A stretch of 64,000 nucleotides of DNA, taken from Pedobacter cryophilus (GTDB lineage: Bacteria > Bacteroidota > Bacteroidia > Sphingobacteriales > Sphingobacteriaceae). Numbering within the stretch: position 1 is the stretch's first letter; each line of letters begins with the position of its first letter. The position numbers and the translations under genes are program-made. This document shows, in pieces, positions 32,191 to 42,105 of the stretch. The notes beneath the pieces were generated by a model, which had not been told where the DNA came from, made no database searches, and saw only the letters and a list, made by a program, of their open reading frames with translations. The stretch is from assembly GCF_005116455.1 (NCBI RefSeq), contig NZ_SWBP01000001.1:806001-870000 (forward strand), in the 5' to 3' direction.

Positions 32191-34926
32191 TTAGTTTCCG
32201 CCGCCCATTCTATTCATTCTTTGTCTATCAAATTCAGATGGTGGTGCTGTTGAATTACCAGCAAACTTAGAAATGTTTAAGCTAAAGCTCAACATAAAAT
32301 ATCTGGCTAAACGGTTACTTTGAGAATCGGTAATGGCATTACCGGTTACAATTCTAGAAATACTGGTACTTTCATTCAGCAAATCAAAAGCTTGAAATTT
32401 TAAACTTCCTTTTTTGCCTTTTAAAAATTGTTTCTCTACGTAACTATTAATAATAAGTGGGTTTGCGTTGATGCCGCCATAACCACTATTAATGGTTTTA
32501 TCTGTGGTGGTTCCCCAAATCCAAGTTTTTAAGATATAAATTTTACTATCAAAACTTAAGCTCCAAGCTTTTACTTCGCTATTTGCTCTGGTATTAATGG
32601 TGTTTTGGTTTTTGTTGTATGTAAAATTTGCTGCTGGAGTTAACTCAATAGCTGTTGTAGGATTAAGCTGAAGACTTAAACGCTGACTCAAGATTAAGTT
32701 TTTACCTGTATTTTTTACATCGTCAATAAAAGAAATATTGTTATTATAATTGGCAGATCCTCTTACCCCGATAACATATTTTTTCTCTGCCAAAGGCTTA
32801 GAAAAAGCATAAAATCCGTTTAAAGTATAAAATCCATCAGCATTTAAATATTTGTATTCCTGTAAAACAGATGGATCACTTGCAACAGGAGCGTTAATGG
32901 TATTGGTTACAATTTTATCATTGGTGTAGCTGTAAGACAGGTTAGTGAATAGCACATTTCCAGATGCCATATCAAAATTGTTGAACCTAATGTTTAATCG
33001 GTTGCTAAACTCGGGGTTTAAATTAGGGTTACCTGTAGTATAAAATTGTGCGTTAGCTTGGTTGGTAATAGGTTGTAACTGATCATAACTTGGTTGATTA
33101 GTGTTTCCGTTATAATTAATATTTAATTCCATAGTTCTAGAAAACTTGTAGGCAAACCTAGCCGCCGGAAAAATATTGTTAAAACTTCTATTACCTGTTG
33201 TAGCGCCAGTTAAAGTTGCTGGTTGTACCGCCAAACCCAAAGAGTAATTGTATAATTTTTGGTTAACACGATAGTTAACGCCAAAACGGTTGGTAATGTA
33301 ATCAAATACATATTCGTTACTTTGATTGGCATTAAATACAGGTGTACTGCCTTCTGTATCTGTAGTTAAAACTCTTCTGCTATTATCTGCTCTAGAAAAA
33401 CCGTAAGCATAGTTAAATTCTAAGTTGTTGGTTGCACTTAAAGGCTCTGAATAAGATAATCTGAGGTTTACGTTATCATTGTTATTATCGTTTGTGATAA
33501 GCTGGCGCTGATACTCTTCAATTTGCCCGCTTGGAGTGTTACGATAAATTTGATCTTGATCTTGATTGTTAGATGTAGAATTTAACGTGGCATTAAAAGA
33601 TAAGTTTCTTGCGGCCGCTCCAAATCTATGGTTATATAAAATTTCGGCTCCGTAATTAGGATTTAATGCCCCAGTAGTATTAAAAGTAGAACCTACAGAA
33701 GAACCTTGATTAGAAGAAATGTTAAATCTGGTATCAGAAAAGCCATCATTTTTACTAAATGATACATTAGGAGTAATTTTTAAATAGTTTAAAGAATCTA
33801 TTTTATATTCAATATTAAAATTAATTCTGTGGCTTGTGCTGCCCGCATCAGTATCAGAAAAATTGTTATTAAAAACAGAACCTTCTGATGCTAAGTTATT
33901 TTGAAGCCTGCTGCTGGTGGTGTTATTGTTTCTATCAAAAAAACTGTAACTACCGTAAGCAGTAACTTTAGAGCTCCACTCATCTCTGTAATTAAAACCT
34001 ATAGAGTTTACGTTGGTTAAGCCATCGTTACCACCTTGCTGAAAACCACCGCCTCTGCCGCCTCTACCACCAGCTCCGGCGTTAGAAGTTAAACTAAATA
34101 TGTTTGCATTGGTATTGTTAAAATTGCCCAAAAAGGATAATTGGCGGTTATTATCAAAAGATTGTAGATACGCGGATCCTTGGTAACGACCTTCGTTTCC
34201 ACCACCTACTACACCTTTCATTACATAGCCTTTGTTTTTATCTTTTCTAATGGTAAAGTTTAAAACCTTATCTGGCTCACCATCTCTAACACCAGTAATA
34301 TTTGCTTGGTCGCCGTAATCATCCACAATTTGAACTTTCTCAATCACATCTGCAGGTAAGTTTTGAGTAGCTGTTTTAATGTCTCCACCAAAATAATCTT
34401 TACCATTAATTCTCACTCGGGTTACTGCTTTACCTTGTGTGGTTACGTTTCCATCTCTGTCAACCTCCAAACCGGGTAGTTTTTTCAATAAATCTTCTGC
34501 TAAAGCATTTTCTCTTAGTTTGTAAGCTCCGGCTCTGTATTCTGTAGTATCTTCTTTAATGGTAACATCAGGCGTTCCGTTAACTACTACTTCGTTCAGC
34601 ATTTTGTTATCATTTTTTAAAATGATAGGTTCTAAAACTTCTTTTTTTGAATTAGGATCAAAAAAGTATCTTTTTTTAACGGCTTGATAGCCTAAAGCAG
34701 ATATGGTAATAGAAAACTCTGAAGATTTAATGTTTGAAAACACAAAAACCCCATCTAAATTTGTTAAAGCCGATAAGGTGTCTTTGGCTGTCGCTATTTT
34801 AACAGCAGCTCCAATTACGGTGGTGTTGGTAGAATCTTTAACTACACCGCTCACTTCCATATTAGTTTGTGCTTTTAGGCTTTGTAAAGCAAACAGGCAA
34901 AACACAAAAAGTATTATTTTTTTCAT
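32191..34926 (-). CDS. TonB-receptor-like outer membrane beta-barrel protein (OMP_b-brl_3 type)
   Basis: A ~911-residue outer membrane protein. The start chosen is the ATG at 34926 (KKIILFVFCLFALQSLKAQ signal peptide); an in-frame ATG 18 codons upstream gives an implausible Lys/Ile-rich leader. It has a CarboxypepD_reg-like domain (VSGVVKDSTNTTVIGAAVKI) and a plug-like region (LNEVVVNG, LAEDLLKKLPGLEVDRDGNV, RVRINGKDYFGGDI, VIEKVQIVDDYGDQA). A Gly-rich stretch (GAGGRGGRGGGFQQGG) precedes a long barrel of the outer membrane beta-barrel family. This class imports unknown substrates. It lies 240 bases downstream of a LytS/LytT pair that could control it. Confidence 0.88.
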   Translation of the reverse strand: MKKIILFVFCLFALQSLKAQTNMEVSGVVKDSTNTTVIGAAVKIATAKDTLSALTNLDGVFVFSNIKSSEFSITISALGYQAVKKRYFFDPNSKKEVLEPIILKNDNKMLNEVVVNGTPDVTIKEDTTEYRAGAYKLRENALAEDLLKKLPGLEVDRDGNVTTQGKAVTRVRINGKDYFGGDIKTATQNLPADVIEKVQIVDDYGDQANITGVRDGEPDKVLNFTIRKDKNKGYVMKGVVGGGNEGRYQGSAYLQSFDNNRQLSFLGNFNNTNANIFSLTSNAGAGGRGGRGGGFQQGGNDGLTNVNSIGFNYRDEWSSKVTAYGSYSFFDRNNNTTSSRLQNNLASEGSVFNNNFSDTDAGSTSHRINFNIEYKIDSLNYLKITPNVSFSKNDGFSDTRFNISSNQGSSVGSTFNTTGALNPNYGAEILYNHRFGAAARNLSFNATLNSTSNNQDQDQIYRNTPSGQIEEYQRQLITNDNNNDNVNLRLSYSEPLSATNNLEFNYAYGFSRADNSRRVLTTDTEGSTPVFNANQSNEYVFDYITNRFGVNYRVNQKLYNYSLGLAVQPATLTGATTGNRSFNNIFPAARFAYKFSRTMELNINYNGNTNQPSYDQLQPITNQANAQFYTTGNPNLNPEFSNRLNIRFNNFDMASGNVLFTNLSYSYTNDKIVTNTINAPVASDPSVLQEYKYLNADGFYTLNGFYAFSKPLAEKKYVIGVRGSANYNNNISFIDDVKNTGKNLILSQRLSLQLNPTTAIELTPAANFTYNKNQNTINTRANSEVKAWSLSFDSKIYILKTWIWGTTTDKTINSGYGGINANPLIINSYVEKQFLKGKKGSLKFQAFDLLNESTSISRIVTGNAITDSQSNRLARYFMLSFSLNISKFAGNSTAPPSEFDRQRMNRMGGGN

Positions 34927-35022
34927 CAAAATTATTTTAGTAATGTCTTTTTTATTAATTATTTTTTTGTTTTTAATCATTTAGATGATGCTTAAACGTA
35001 ATTGTTATAAAATTGATTGATA

Positions 35023-35054
35023 GGTTTTGTATCATTTTAGTGATACGATAAAAC
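35023..35054. promoter_or_regulatory. Nested hairpin upstream of the receptor gene
   Basis: GTATCA (35029-35034), TTTTAG, TGATAC (35041-35046) is a perfect 6-bp dyad, with outer GGTTTT/AAAACC arms separated by a 4-base bulge. It is ~100 bases upstream of the receptor start and ~110 past the LytT-type gene stop. There is no T-run, so an operator is more likely than a terminator. Confidence 0.35.
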
Positions 35055-35166
35055 CCTAAAATTCAATTTTAGAGAAACAATGTTAAGCAAGCTTAAGTGG
35101 AAATAGTAATTTTTGATACATCCCTAGATTAAAAATAGATGAAAGCCCTTTTGAAAGAGATTAGTC

Positions 35167-35880
35167 TTAAAGGTTTTTATTACTGATGTGTTTTAGTAAT
35201 GCTTCTCGGTAAAAATCTGTTACAGGAATTTCTTTATGAGGGAGTATAAGATGATTCCTTTTAAAGGCCGTCATGTGGTTTAATGATGCGATATATGATT
35301 TATGCACTCGTAAAAAATGATTGCTACTTAGTTTTTCTTCTAAATAGCGCATACTTATACGTGTTATTATAGGCTTGTCTGCATTTATTAGATAGATTTT
35401 TACATAATCTTTTAAGCCTTCTATGTATTCAATGTCTTCTAACTTAATTTTGATATGAGCATAATCGGCATTTACAAAAAGGTAATCATTTTCTGTGTTT
35501 TGCTCTGTTTTGCTCAGTTGTTTTAAGTTAAATAAATCATAAGCTTTGTTTGCCGCCTTTAAAAATCTATCAAACGGTACAGGTTTTAGCAAATAATCTA
35601 TCACGGCTAAATCAAAACCTTCTAAGGCATATTGCTCATAAGCGGTCACCAAAATTACCATTGGTGGGTTTACCAAACTTTTAACCAGTTGCAAACCGTT
35701 TAGGCCGGGCATTTGGATATCTAAAAAAAGGAGATCTATTTTTTCTTTTTGTAAGGTATCAAGCGCTTGCATGGCGTTTTTACAAGAGCCAGCAAATTCT
35801 AAAAACGGAACCTGCTTTATATTGTCTTCAATTAACTCAATTGCTAAACGCTCATCATCTACCACCAAACATCTAATCAT
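35167..35880 (-). CDS. LytT-type response regulator (LytTR DNA-binding domain)
   Basis: A 237-residue response regulator. The receiver domain (1-120) has CLVVDDE, the phospho-acceptor Asp54 in [13 protein letters not shown], and [15 protein letters not shown]-type switch residues followed by [12 protein letters not shown] with the conserved Lys. The C-terminal LytTR domain (~140-235) has [29 protein letters not shown] and [15 protein letters not shown]. It overlaps the upstream histidine kinase gene by 8 bases, so the pair is co-translated. The receptor gene downstream is a plausible target. Confidence 0.94.
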   Translation of the reverse strand: MIRCLVVDDERLAIELIEDNIKQVPFLEFAGSCKNAMQALDTLQKEKIDLLFLDIQMPGLNGLQLVKSLVNPPMVILVTAYEQYALEGFDLAVIDYLLKPVPFDRFLKAANKAYDLFNLKQLSKTEQNTENDYLFVNADYAHIKIKLEDIEYIEGLKDYVKIYLINADKPIITRISMRYLEEKLSSNHFLRVHKSYIASLNHMTAFKRNHLILPHKEIPVTDFYREALLKHISNKNL

Positions 35881-36898
35881 GCATTTCTAAGTTTAAATCG
35901 ACTTTATATTTTTGATTTTCTTCTTTCACTTCTAAGCTATAAAGCTTTCCGTACAATAAAGCTAAACGTCTTTTAATATTATTTAGTCCAATACCAGAGC
36001 TTGCATCTTTGCTTTCGCCAATAGGGGCAACATCATTTTCTACCTTAAAATTCAGGTTTTTATTTTGCACAACCATGGCAATTTTTATTTTTGGTTGTAA
36101 TAAAGTTCCCATGCCGTGTTTAAAAGCATTTTCTACAAATGGAATGAGTAGCATAGGCTCTAATTTAAAGTCGTTGGTGTTGCCTTCAACAGTAAAATCA
36201 ATATCTATATCATCTCCAAATCTTAATTTTTGAAGGTCTATATAGCCTTGTAAATAATTAATTTCTTGATTTAAGCTAATCCTGTCATGGTTTCCTTCAT
36301 AGAGCATATAACGTAAGAGGGAAGATAATTGTAACAAAGCAGGTTCCATTTTATCGCTTTTCTTTCTGGCTAAAGAAACCAAGTTGTTTAATACATTAAA
36401 CATAAAATGCGGGCTCACCTGCGACCGTAAAAAACTAAGTTCGGTTTTAAGATTTTCTGTTTCTCTTTCCTTATTTGTTTTTTGAAGCTTTAAATGATCG
36501 GTTATAATTCTATAGCTGCAACTAGTTCCCAAAATAAAAATATAGGAAATAAGGTTGGGGAAAATAGATCGATTCCATTTTCTTTTGCCAGGAAAAAGCT
36601 CTGTATCTATATATTGAGATAAAAACCACATCCCGGCAACGGCAGCTATTAATACTAACAAGTAAATCCAAAGTCCTCTTTTTTTAAAAATAGAAGGGAA
36701 AAAATAGAAAGCATTTAAGTAAAAAAGCAATGCCAAAAAGGCGTTACTAATTAATATACGATATAAGGAATACTCGGTAAATCTATTAGGCGGGGCATTG
36801 TACCTAAACAAAAAAGGAGGTAAAACCAGCATGATCCAAAATATAACATGCACTAAAATGAGCTGTAATCCCAGACGACTAATTTTGTAATTATTCAT
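35873..36898 (-). CDS. LytS-type sensor histidine kinase
   Basis: A 341-residue membrane kinase. About four membrane spans fill the first 130 residues (e.g. [39 protein letters not shown]). The His_kinase domain has [20 protein letters not shown] (phospho-acceptor His) and the ATPase domain has [17 protein letters not shown] (N box) and [16 protein letters not shown] (G box). No extracellular sensor domain is present, so the signal is probably sensed in the membrane. First gene of a two-gene unit with the LytTR regulator. Confidence 0.93.
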   Translation of the reverse strand: MNNYKISRLGLQLILVHVIFWIMLVLPPFLFRYNAPPNRFTEYSLYRILISNAFLALLFYLNAFYFFPSIFKKRGLWIYLLVLIAAVAGMWFLSQYIDTELFPGKRKWNRSIFPNLISYIFILGTSCSYRIITDHLKLQKTNKERETENLKTELSFLRSQVSPHFMFNVLNNLVSLARKKSDKMEPALLQLSSLLRYMLYEGNHDRISLNQEINYLQGYIDLQKLRFGDDIDIDFTVEGNTNDFKLEPMLLIPFVENAFKHGMGTLLQPKIKIAMVVQNKNLNFKVENDVAPIGESKDASSGIGLNNIKRRLALLYGKLYSLEVKEENQKYKVDLNLEMHD

Positions 36899-37357
36899 TT
36901 ATTTAATTAAAATAAGTTGATTCAAATTTAAAAGTAGAATTATTAAAGGGTGTTGACTACTAAATAAGCTTAAAGCGGATAATTAATAGACAAAATAGAA
37001 AATGATATCTATATCTGATTTTGATTAAAAAACAAATACCCAAACTCACGTTCCGAGTTTGGGTATTTTACACAATAAAACTTTAAAGATTTTAAATTCT
37101 GATTAAAATGTAATTTAAATTCTTTTTGCAGCGCTTTGCACAAGACTGCAATTGTTTGTACGATAAAAATGAAATTAGGTTTATAATTTCTAAATAAAAT
37201 TAATAATTTTTTTGTTAAAATGCACTAAGCTAAGGCAACAAATTTTATTTTTAAGACAATGATGGCCAATATGTAAAAGGAATAACCCCTACAATCAAAT
37301 GGTTTTTATAAAAGATATAGCCCAATAGTTTTAAGCGCCCTCATTGTTATTAAAAAA
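36899..37357. other. 459-bp intergenic region
   Basis: Holds the promoter region of the LytS/LytT pair at its left, a strong hairpin at 37034-37068, and AT-rich sequence to 37357 without a credible ORF or repeat. No TAnnTTTG box was found with a proper partner. Confidence 0.4.
37034..37068 (-). terminator. Distal terminator of the transglutaminase operon
   Basis: AAATACCCAAACTC, loop ACGTTCC, GAGTTTGGGTATTT: a perfect 14-bp stem with A/T runs on both sides. It lies about 290 bases after the transglutaminase stop, so the operon mRNA would have a long 3-prime tail. Confidence 0.75.
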
Positions 37358-38302
37358 TTATTGCTGTTGCATTTCTATAAACTTTCTGTAAGAATTAATT
37401 GGAGCATCGTGTGTACTAATATCCGCTTCGGTTTCTTCTAATTTTGGAATAGGATCATTTTCATAAGATACGCTAACTTTTACTTCCAAAGTATGACGAG
37501 AAGTGCCTTTATAGGTACCTTTTACCGGACTACAATCTACAAAGTTTCTGCCTACAGCTAACCTTACGTGGGTGTCTTCTACTATGCAATTATTAGTGGG
37601 ATCAAAACCTAACCATCCATAATCTGGTAAATAAGCTTCTACCCAAGCATGGGTTGCGCCTTCGCCCCTCATCCCGTTTTTATTTGGGCAAATATAACCA
37701 CTCACATAACCAGCCGGAATATTCATGTATCGTAACATTACTAATAAAATATGAGCAAAATCTTGGCATACGCCTGACCGTAGTTTCCAAATTTCATCTA
37801 CGGTAGTTTCTACCGTGGTAATTCCTTTTACGTATTGAAAGTTTTCGAAAACGTAGCCGCAAAGGTATTTAGCTACCTCAAAAGGAGATTCGTTTTTAGC
37901 TTTTAAAGGCTCCAGTATAGACATGATATCTTCTTGAGCTTTAAAATTTTCTTGCTTTAAAAAGTTAATATAAGGTAACTGATGAGATAAATACTTGAGT
38001 GTTTGCCATTGGTTATTTTGAAAAATATTAGTAACCGGCATTGGGTTTTTCTTCACATTTACTACTATAATAGTTTCTATTTGTAGTAGTTTGTGAGACT
38101 CGGGGTTGGTAAAAGTACCTACTTCGTTGCCGTAATAATCTGTAAAAACATCAACTAAAGGGTCGCCAGTAATTTTTAGTTGAAAATCTACCACTTCTTG
38201 ATATTTATCTTTGATAGGATAAAGCATAATCTGATTAGCGCTATCATAAACTAAGGCATCATATTTATAAGTAGTGGTATGGTGAACCGTAAATTTAGGC
38301 AT
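37358..38302 (-). CDS. Transglutaminase-like protein of the ATP-grasp/alpha-E operon
   Basis: A 314-residue cytoplasmic transglutaminase-fold protein. An N-terminal beta domain (KFTVHHTTTYKYDALVYDSA) precedes the catalytic core: LRSGVCQDFAHILLVMLRYM (nucleophile Cys), YVSGYI and ATHAWVEAYLPDYGWLGFDPTN (catalytic His and Asp). This family is regularly encoded with circularly permuted ATP-grasp and alpha-E proteins, as here (28 and 15-base gaps). It may act as a protease or amidase on a peptide made by the ATP-grasp enzyme; that is inferred from the association. Confidence 0.9.
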   Translation of the reverse strand: MPKFTVHHTTTYKYDALVYDSANQIMLYPIKDKYQEVVDFQLKITGDPLVDVFTDYYGNEVGTFTNPESHKLLQIETIIVVNVKKNPMPVTNIFQNNQWQTLKYLSHQLPYINFLKQENFKAQEDIMSILEPLKAKNESPFEVAKYLCGYVFENFQYVKGITTVETTVDEIWKLRSGVCQDFAHILLVMLRYMNIPAGYVSGYICPNKNGMRGEGATHAWVEAYLPDYGWLGFDPTNNCIVEDTHVRLAVGRNFVDCSPVKGTYKGTSRHTLEVKVSVSYENDPIPKLEETEADISTHDAPINSYRKFIEMQQQ

Positions 38303-38329
38303 GGATATATTTTTTTTCTGCTGTTTAAT

Positions 38330-39265
38330 TTAATTGAAAGCAAAGTAATAATGATTAAAAGCATGGCCAATAGCTAATAAATCTTGCTTAATTTCTTGAA
38401 GATACTCTTGTAAACCTTTAGATTCTAAATCTTTTAAATCAGAATATTTAATACTGCTCTCTAATTTACCAATCATAAAACTGATAGCTTTGTATGCTTC
38501 GCCGTTTCTATCAGATTTTAGGGTTTCAAAAGACTGTTTTAATCTTCTTACCGAGTACATAATAGAACGAGGAAAATGTTCATTCCATACAATTTGGTGC
38601 AATATGTTTCTTGAATCTAAGGCAGAGCGGTAACTTTTTAAGAATATTTCATATCCAGAAATAGATAATAAGAGATATTTCCAATAGGTAGGATCAGACC
38701 TTTCTTCTAATGAGTAATTGAGTTCGCTAAATTTTACATTTAAGATATCTACAGATTGAATGGCTCTTTCTAAATATTTTCCAATATTCATGAAATAATA
38801 GCCTTCTCCTCTGGCCATGGTAATTTCACAAGTACCATAATAGTGCATTCCTTGTTGCACCAAATCATCTATTACAGAAACAGGATCTTCTTTTTGTAGA
38901 GAAGTGGCAATATCATTTAATCTCACTTTATGATAATAATCATTTAAACACTGCCAAAGCTCTTTGGTAACATTCTCTTGTACCGAGCGGGCATTCTCTC
39001 TGGATTTACTTACTAAGTTAAAAACAGAATTTTTGTTTAATCTATCTGTAATCATGTATTGGAGAACTTTTCGGCCCTCATGTTTTACATCGGCAATGTT
39101 TTTAGCATCCATATCGCTAAAAATCATTAATACGGGGCGCCAGCTAAATTGTTCAAAATCATCCTGAGAATAAGCGTAATTTACTCTTAGCAGTCTCAAA
39201 ATACCATCACAGCGCTCCATATATCTAGAAAGCCAGTATAAAGAATTTGCAACTCTACTTAACAT
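38330..39265 (-). CDS. Alpha-E domain protein
   Basis: A 311-residue, almost wholly helical protein. MLSRVANSLYWLSRYMERCD is the characteristic alpha-E opening (A-x-S-L-x-W-x-x-R-Y-x-E-R), and the pattern continues with a conserved acidic face (YYFMNIGKYLERAIQSVDIL). Members accompany ATP-grasp and transglutaminase genes and are predicted to help peptide synthesis or transfer; no activity has been assigned to the family as far as I know. It is the middle gene of the three-gene operon. Confidence 0.9.
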   Translation of the reverse strand: MLSRVANSLYWLSRYMERCDGILRLLRVNYAYSQDDFEQFSWRPVLMIFSDMDAKNIADVKHEGRKVLQYMITDRLNKNSVFNLVSKSRENARSVQENVTKELWQCLNDYYHKVRLNDIATSLQKEDPVSVIDDLVQQGMHYYGTCEITMARGEGYYFMNIGKYLERAIQSVDILNVKFSELNYSLEERSDPTYWKYLLLSISGYEIFLKSYRSALDSRNILHQIVWNEHFPRSIMYSVRRLKQSFETLKSDRNGEAYKAISFMIGKLESSIKYSDLKDLESKGLQEYLQEIKQDLLAIGHAFNHYYFAFN

Positions 39266-39279
39266 ATTTCTTTTTTAAA

Positions 39280-40728
39280 TTATACACTTAATACCCAAGT
39301 ATCTTTACTTCCACCACCTTGTGATGAATTTACAACCAACGATCCCTCTTTTAAGGCAACCCTAGTTAAGCCGCCTGGCACAATCTCTATTCCCGATGGT
39401 CCAAATAAAGCAAAAGGCCTTAAATCTATTCTTCGGGGTTGTAATTTGCCGTCAATATAACAAGGTGCAGCCGATAAGCTGATGATGGGTTGTGCAATAA
39501 ATTGACGGGGATCTTCTAATACTACCTTTTTATAATCGTCTATTTCTTGTTCAGTAGCGGAGTTTCCTATAATCATACCGTAGCCACCAGAGCCATTGGT
39601 TTTTTTGATTACCATTTTTTCTATATTTTCAAAAACGTGTTTCCTTTCTGATACATCTTCCATTTTATAGGTAGGTACGTTTTTTAGAATAGGTTCTTCA
39701 TTTAAGTAATATTTAATCATATCGGGCACATAAATGTAAATGGCTTTATCATCTGCAACACCATTTCCTGGTGCATTTACAATAGTTACATGTCCTTTTC
39801 TATATGCCGACATTAAGCCTGCAACACCCAGCATACTATCTGAATTAAATACTAATGGATCTAAATATTCATCATCAACCCTACGATAAATTACATCTAC
39901 TCTTTGTAAACCCTCGGTAGTTTTCATAAAAACTCGGTGATTATCTACCACTAAATCTCTTCCTTCTACTAATTCTATCCCCATTAAACGGGCTAAAGTT
40001 GAATGCTCAAAATAAGCCGAGTTGTAAATTCCTGGAGTAAGCATCACAATGTTTGGATTAGAATTGTGACGTGGTGATAACGCTGCTAAATTTTTATACA
40101 GGATTTGTGGATATTGAGTTACCGTTCTTACGTTATTTTGTGGCAGTAAATCAGGAAAAATACGTTTAGTAATTTCTCTGTTTTCTAACATATAAGAAAC
40201 CCCTGATGGCGTTCTTAGGTTATCTTCCAACACATAAAAAGTACCATCAAAATCTCTGATGATATCTATGCCTGAGATATGAACAAAAATATCATGCGGA
40301 ACTTTTAAGTTGTGCATTTCCCTTAAATAATGCTCGCAAGAATAAATCATGTCTATAGGCATTATTTTATCTTTAATGATAAACTGATTAGAGTAAATAT
40401 CATTTAAAAAATGGTTAAGCGCTTTTAAACGTTGTTTAATGCCACTTTCAATGTATGCCCATTCTGCGGCGGTAATAATACGTGGAATAACATCAAAGGG
40501 AAAAATCTTTTCTATGCCTTCATCGCCAGAGTAAACAGTAAAAGTTACCCCCTGACTCATAAATAAACGCCTTGCCATTTCCTCTTTTTTGGTAAGTTCT
40601 TCGGCAGGGAAGTTTCTTAAAAAGTCATAAAGCTTTTTATATGATGGCCTGATTTCATTTTTATTGTACATTTCATCATAAAACTCATTACTAATTGGGT
40701 AATTATTAAATAACGTTGATGAATCCAT
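39280..40728 (-). CDS. Circularly permuted type 2 ATP-grasp protein
   Basis: A 482-residue ligase-like protein, predicted to form amide bonds from an acyl-phosphate. MARRLFMSQGVTFTVYSG, RIITAAEWAYIESGIKQRL and FYVLEDNLRTPSGVSYMLENR (metal and nucleotide binding region) are hallmarks. NAPGNGVADDKAIYIYVPDM and VIKKTNGSGGYGMIIG follow, and the C-terminal region has QPRRIDLRPFALFG and GLTRVALKEGSLVVNSSQGGG. First gene of the operon; a tripeptide- or glutathione-like product has been suggested for such systems, but none is shown. Confidence 0.92.
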   Translation of the reverse strand: MDSSTLFNNYPISNEFYDEMYNKNEIRPSYKKLYDFLRNFPAEELTKKEEMARRLFMSQGVTFTVYSGDEGIEKIFPFDVIPRIITAAEWAYIESGIKQRLKALNHFLNDIYSNQFIIKDKIMPIDMIYSCEHYLREMHNLKVPHDIFVHISGIDIIRDFDGTFYVLEDNLRTPSGVSYMLENREITKRIFPDLLPQNNVRTVTQYPQILYKNLAALSPRHNSNPNIVMLTPGIYNSAYFEHSTLARLMGIELVEGRDLVVDNHRVFMKTTEGLQRVDVIYRRVDDEYLDPLVFNSDSMLGVAGLMSAYRKGHVTIVNAPGNGVADDKAIYIYVPDMIKYYLNEEPILKNVPTYKMEDVSERKHVFENIEKMVIKKTNGSGGYGMIIGNSATEQEIDDYKKVVLEDPRQFIAQPIISLSAAPCYIDGKLQPRRIDLRPFALFGPSGIEIVPGGLTRVALKEGSLVVNSSQGGGSKDTWVLSV

Positions 40729-41110
40729 AGAAAATACTAAATAATAGAAATGATATTTTTAATTTTTTCATAAGGTATATAAATTTCATTATATAGGCTA
40801 TATATTTTTAAATTATTTTGATTAAAGGCAATTAATTAGGTGAAATTTCATAAAATTAAGTGTGGTTCTCCCGTTTTTGTAAGCGGTTTCTAATTCCGAT
40901 AAATCAATATACCTTACCGTTTAATCAAGTCGGCGGTTACGGGTATTGGTTTTCTGTATATTTGGATAACAGATACATCTATTTGTGAAAAACCAGTGCC
41001 TTGGGCATCACCTTTAAAAAGGTAAGAATCTAAAAAGATTCTTAATCGCTAATATCTTGAAAACAAAAAAAGCCTCCCACATCGGAAGGCTTTTTTTACT
41101 GCTTTATTTT
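40729..41110. other. 382-bp intergenic region upstream of the ATP-grasp operon
   Basis: AT-rich promoter side near 40729-40860, then a stretch with higher GC (40861-41000) without a coding ORF. It contains the small hairpin AAGAATC/GATTCTT (41024-41043) and then the terminator at 41067-41099. The middle could be a decayed gene remnant, but I recognise nothing in it. Confidence 0.4.
41067..41099 (-). terminator. Terminator of the DUF2911 gene
   Basis: AAAAAAAGCCT-CC and GG-A-AGGCTTTTTTT pair around CACATC with one bulged A. T-runs occur in both directions. It is 12 bases from the DUF2911 stop. Confidence 0.85.
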
Positions 41111-41956
41111 TTATTTAGTTTGTGTAAGAATGGCTAAATTTAATCTTACATATTCATCATTACCACTTTCTTTGGCCAATTTCATGCCTTGCTCTGCAGC
41201 GGTGGCGGCAGCTTTTTTATCTCCCATTTTCAACAAAATTTTAGCTTTCCATAATTTAAACCATGGTGCTTTTAAATCTGTTTTCTCTGCTTCGTTTATC
41301 CATTCTAATGCTTTACCTAAATCTTTGTTGTTTTCATAATAATATTGTGCGGCGGCAAAATATGGTTTTTTATCACCGCTCATTGCTTTTTCTATGTTTA
41401 CCATTACTTTGGCATCATAATCTACTGTCATTGGGATGCTAATTGCGATGTTTTCCCATTGCATATTCAATAGCATACTCCCTGCTTTTACATTTGAAAA
41501 TTGCAAAGTAAAAGTTTCTACAGGAGTCTTAAGAATTATTGGTTTAATGGTAAATCTTAATAAATCATCTTCCTTTTTGTAATCATAAGCGCCCCATTGG
41601 TCGGCGGTTTTATTTAAAATAATTGTCCAAACATCTTTACCTGGGATGGTAAACAAAGAATATTTCCCGGCTGGAATTTTATTTCCGGCTACGGTAACTT
41701 CGTCAGTAAAATTAATAGTAGTAGCAGAATTAGCTCCTGTACGCCAAACTTGGCCATAAGGCTCTAGTATTCCAAATATTTTTCTTCCCTTTAAATTTGG
41801 TCTGCTGTAGGTAAGCATTACTTTTCCTAAGCCAAAATCTTGAACAATAGTTTGACCAGAACTAGGCTGAGGCACTAAAGCGCCTTGTGCTTTTACCATA
41901 TTTACACTTGCCAATAATGCCAGTGAAATGCTTAATGTTTTAAAAAATTGTTTCAT
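41111..41956 (-). CDS. DUF2911-family exported protein
   Basis: A 281-residue secreted protein: signal peptide LSISLALLASVNMVKAQG, then the DUF2911 domain (~30-175). Its marks are FGLGKVMLTYSRPNLKGRKIF, YGQVWRTGANSATTINF, KIPAGKYSLFTIPG and WTIILNKTADQWGAYDYKKEDDLL-type sequence. The C-terminal 90 residues form TPR-like helices (ALEWINEAEKTDLKAPWFKLW). A single-gene unit between two hairpin terminators. The molecular role of the domain is unknown. Confidence 0.88.
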   Translation of the reverse strand: MKQFFKTLSISLALLASVNMVKAQGALVPQPSSGQTIVQDFGLGKVMLTYSRPNLKGRKIFGILEPYGQVWRTGANSATTINFTDEVTVAGNKIPAGKYSLFTIPGKDVWTIILNKTADQWGAYDYKKEDDLLRFTIKPIILKTPVETFTLQFSNVKAGSMLLNMQWENIAISIPMTVDYDAKVMVNIEKAMSGDKKPYFAAAQYYYENNKDLGKALEWINEAEKTDLKAPWFKLWKAKILLKMGDKKAAATAAEQGMKLAKESGNDEYVRLNLAILTQTK

Positions 41957-42058
41957 TGTTGTGCTATTTATATTTGATGAATTTTGCTGAGGGTCCTTTT
42001 TAGAGGCTTTATAATAAAAAATGTTTCAAAAAAATTGATATTCAAGTAAGAGAATTAA

Positions 42059-42090
42059 AAAAGCCTGCTGATTTTATTCAGCAGGCTTAA
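42059..42090 (-). terminator. Terminator after the 155-residue conserved protein gene
   Basis: AAGCCTGCTGA, TTTTAT, TCAGCAGGCTT: a perfect 11-bp stem, followed on the minus strand by TTTTTT. It is 16 bases after the gene at 42106-42573. Confidence 0.88.
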
Positions 42091-42105
42091 ATATAAGTCT
42101 AAAAT

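Noticed and set aside
40861-41000. Transposase remnant
   Set aside because: Base composition differs from the flanks and short frames exist, but no recognisable motif in any frame supports it.
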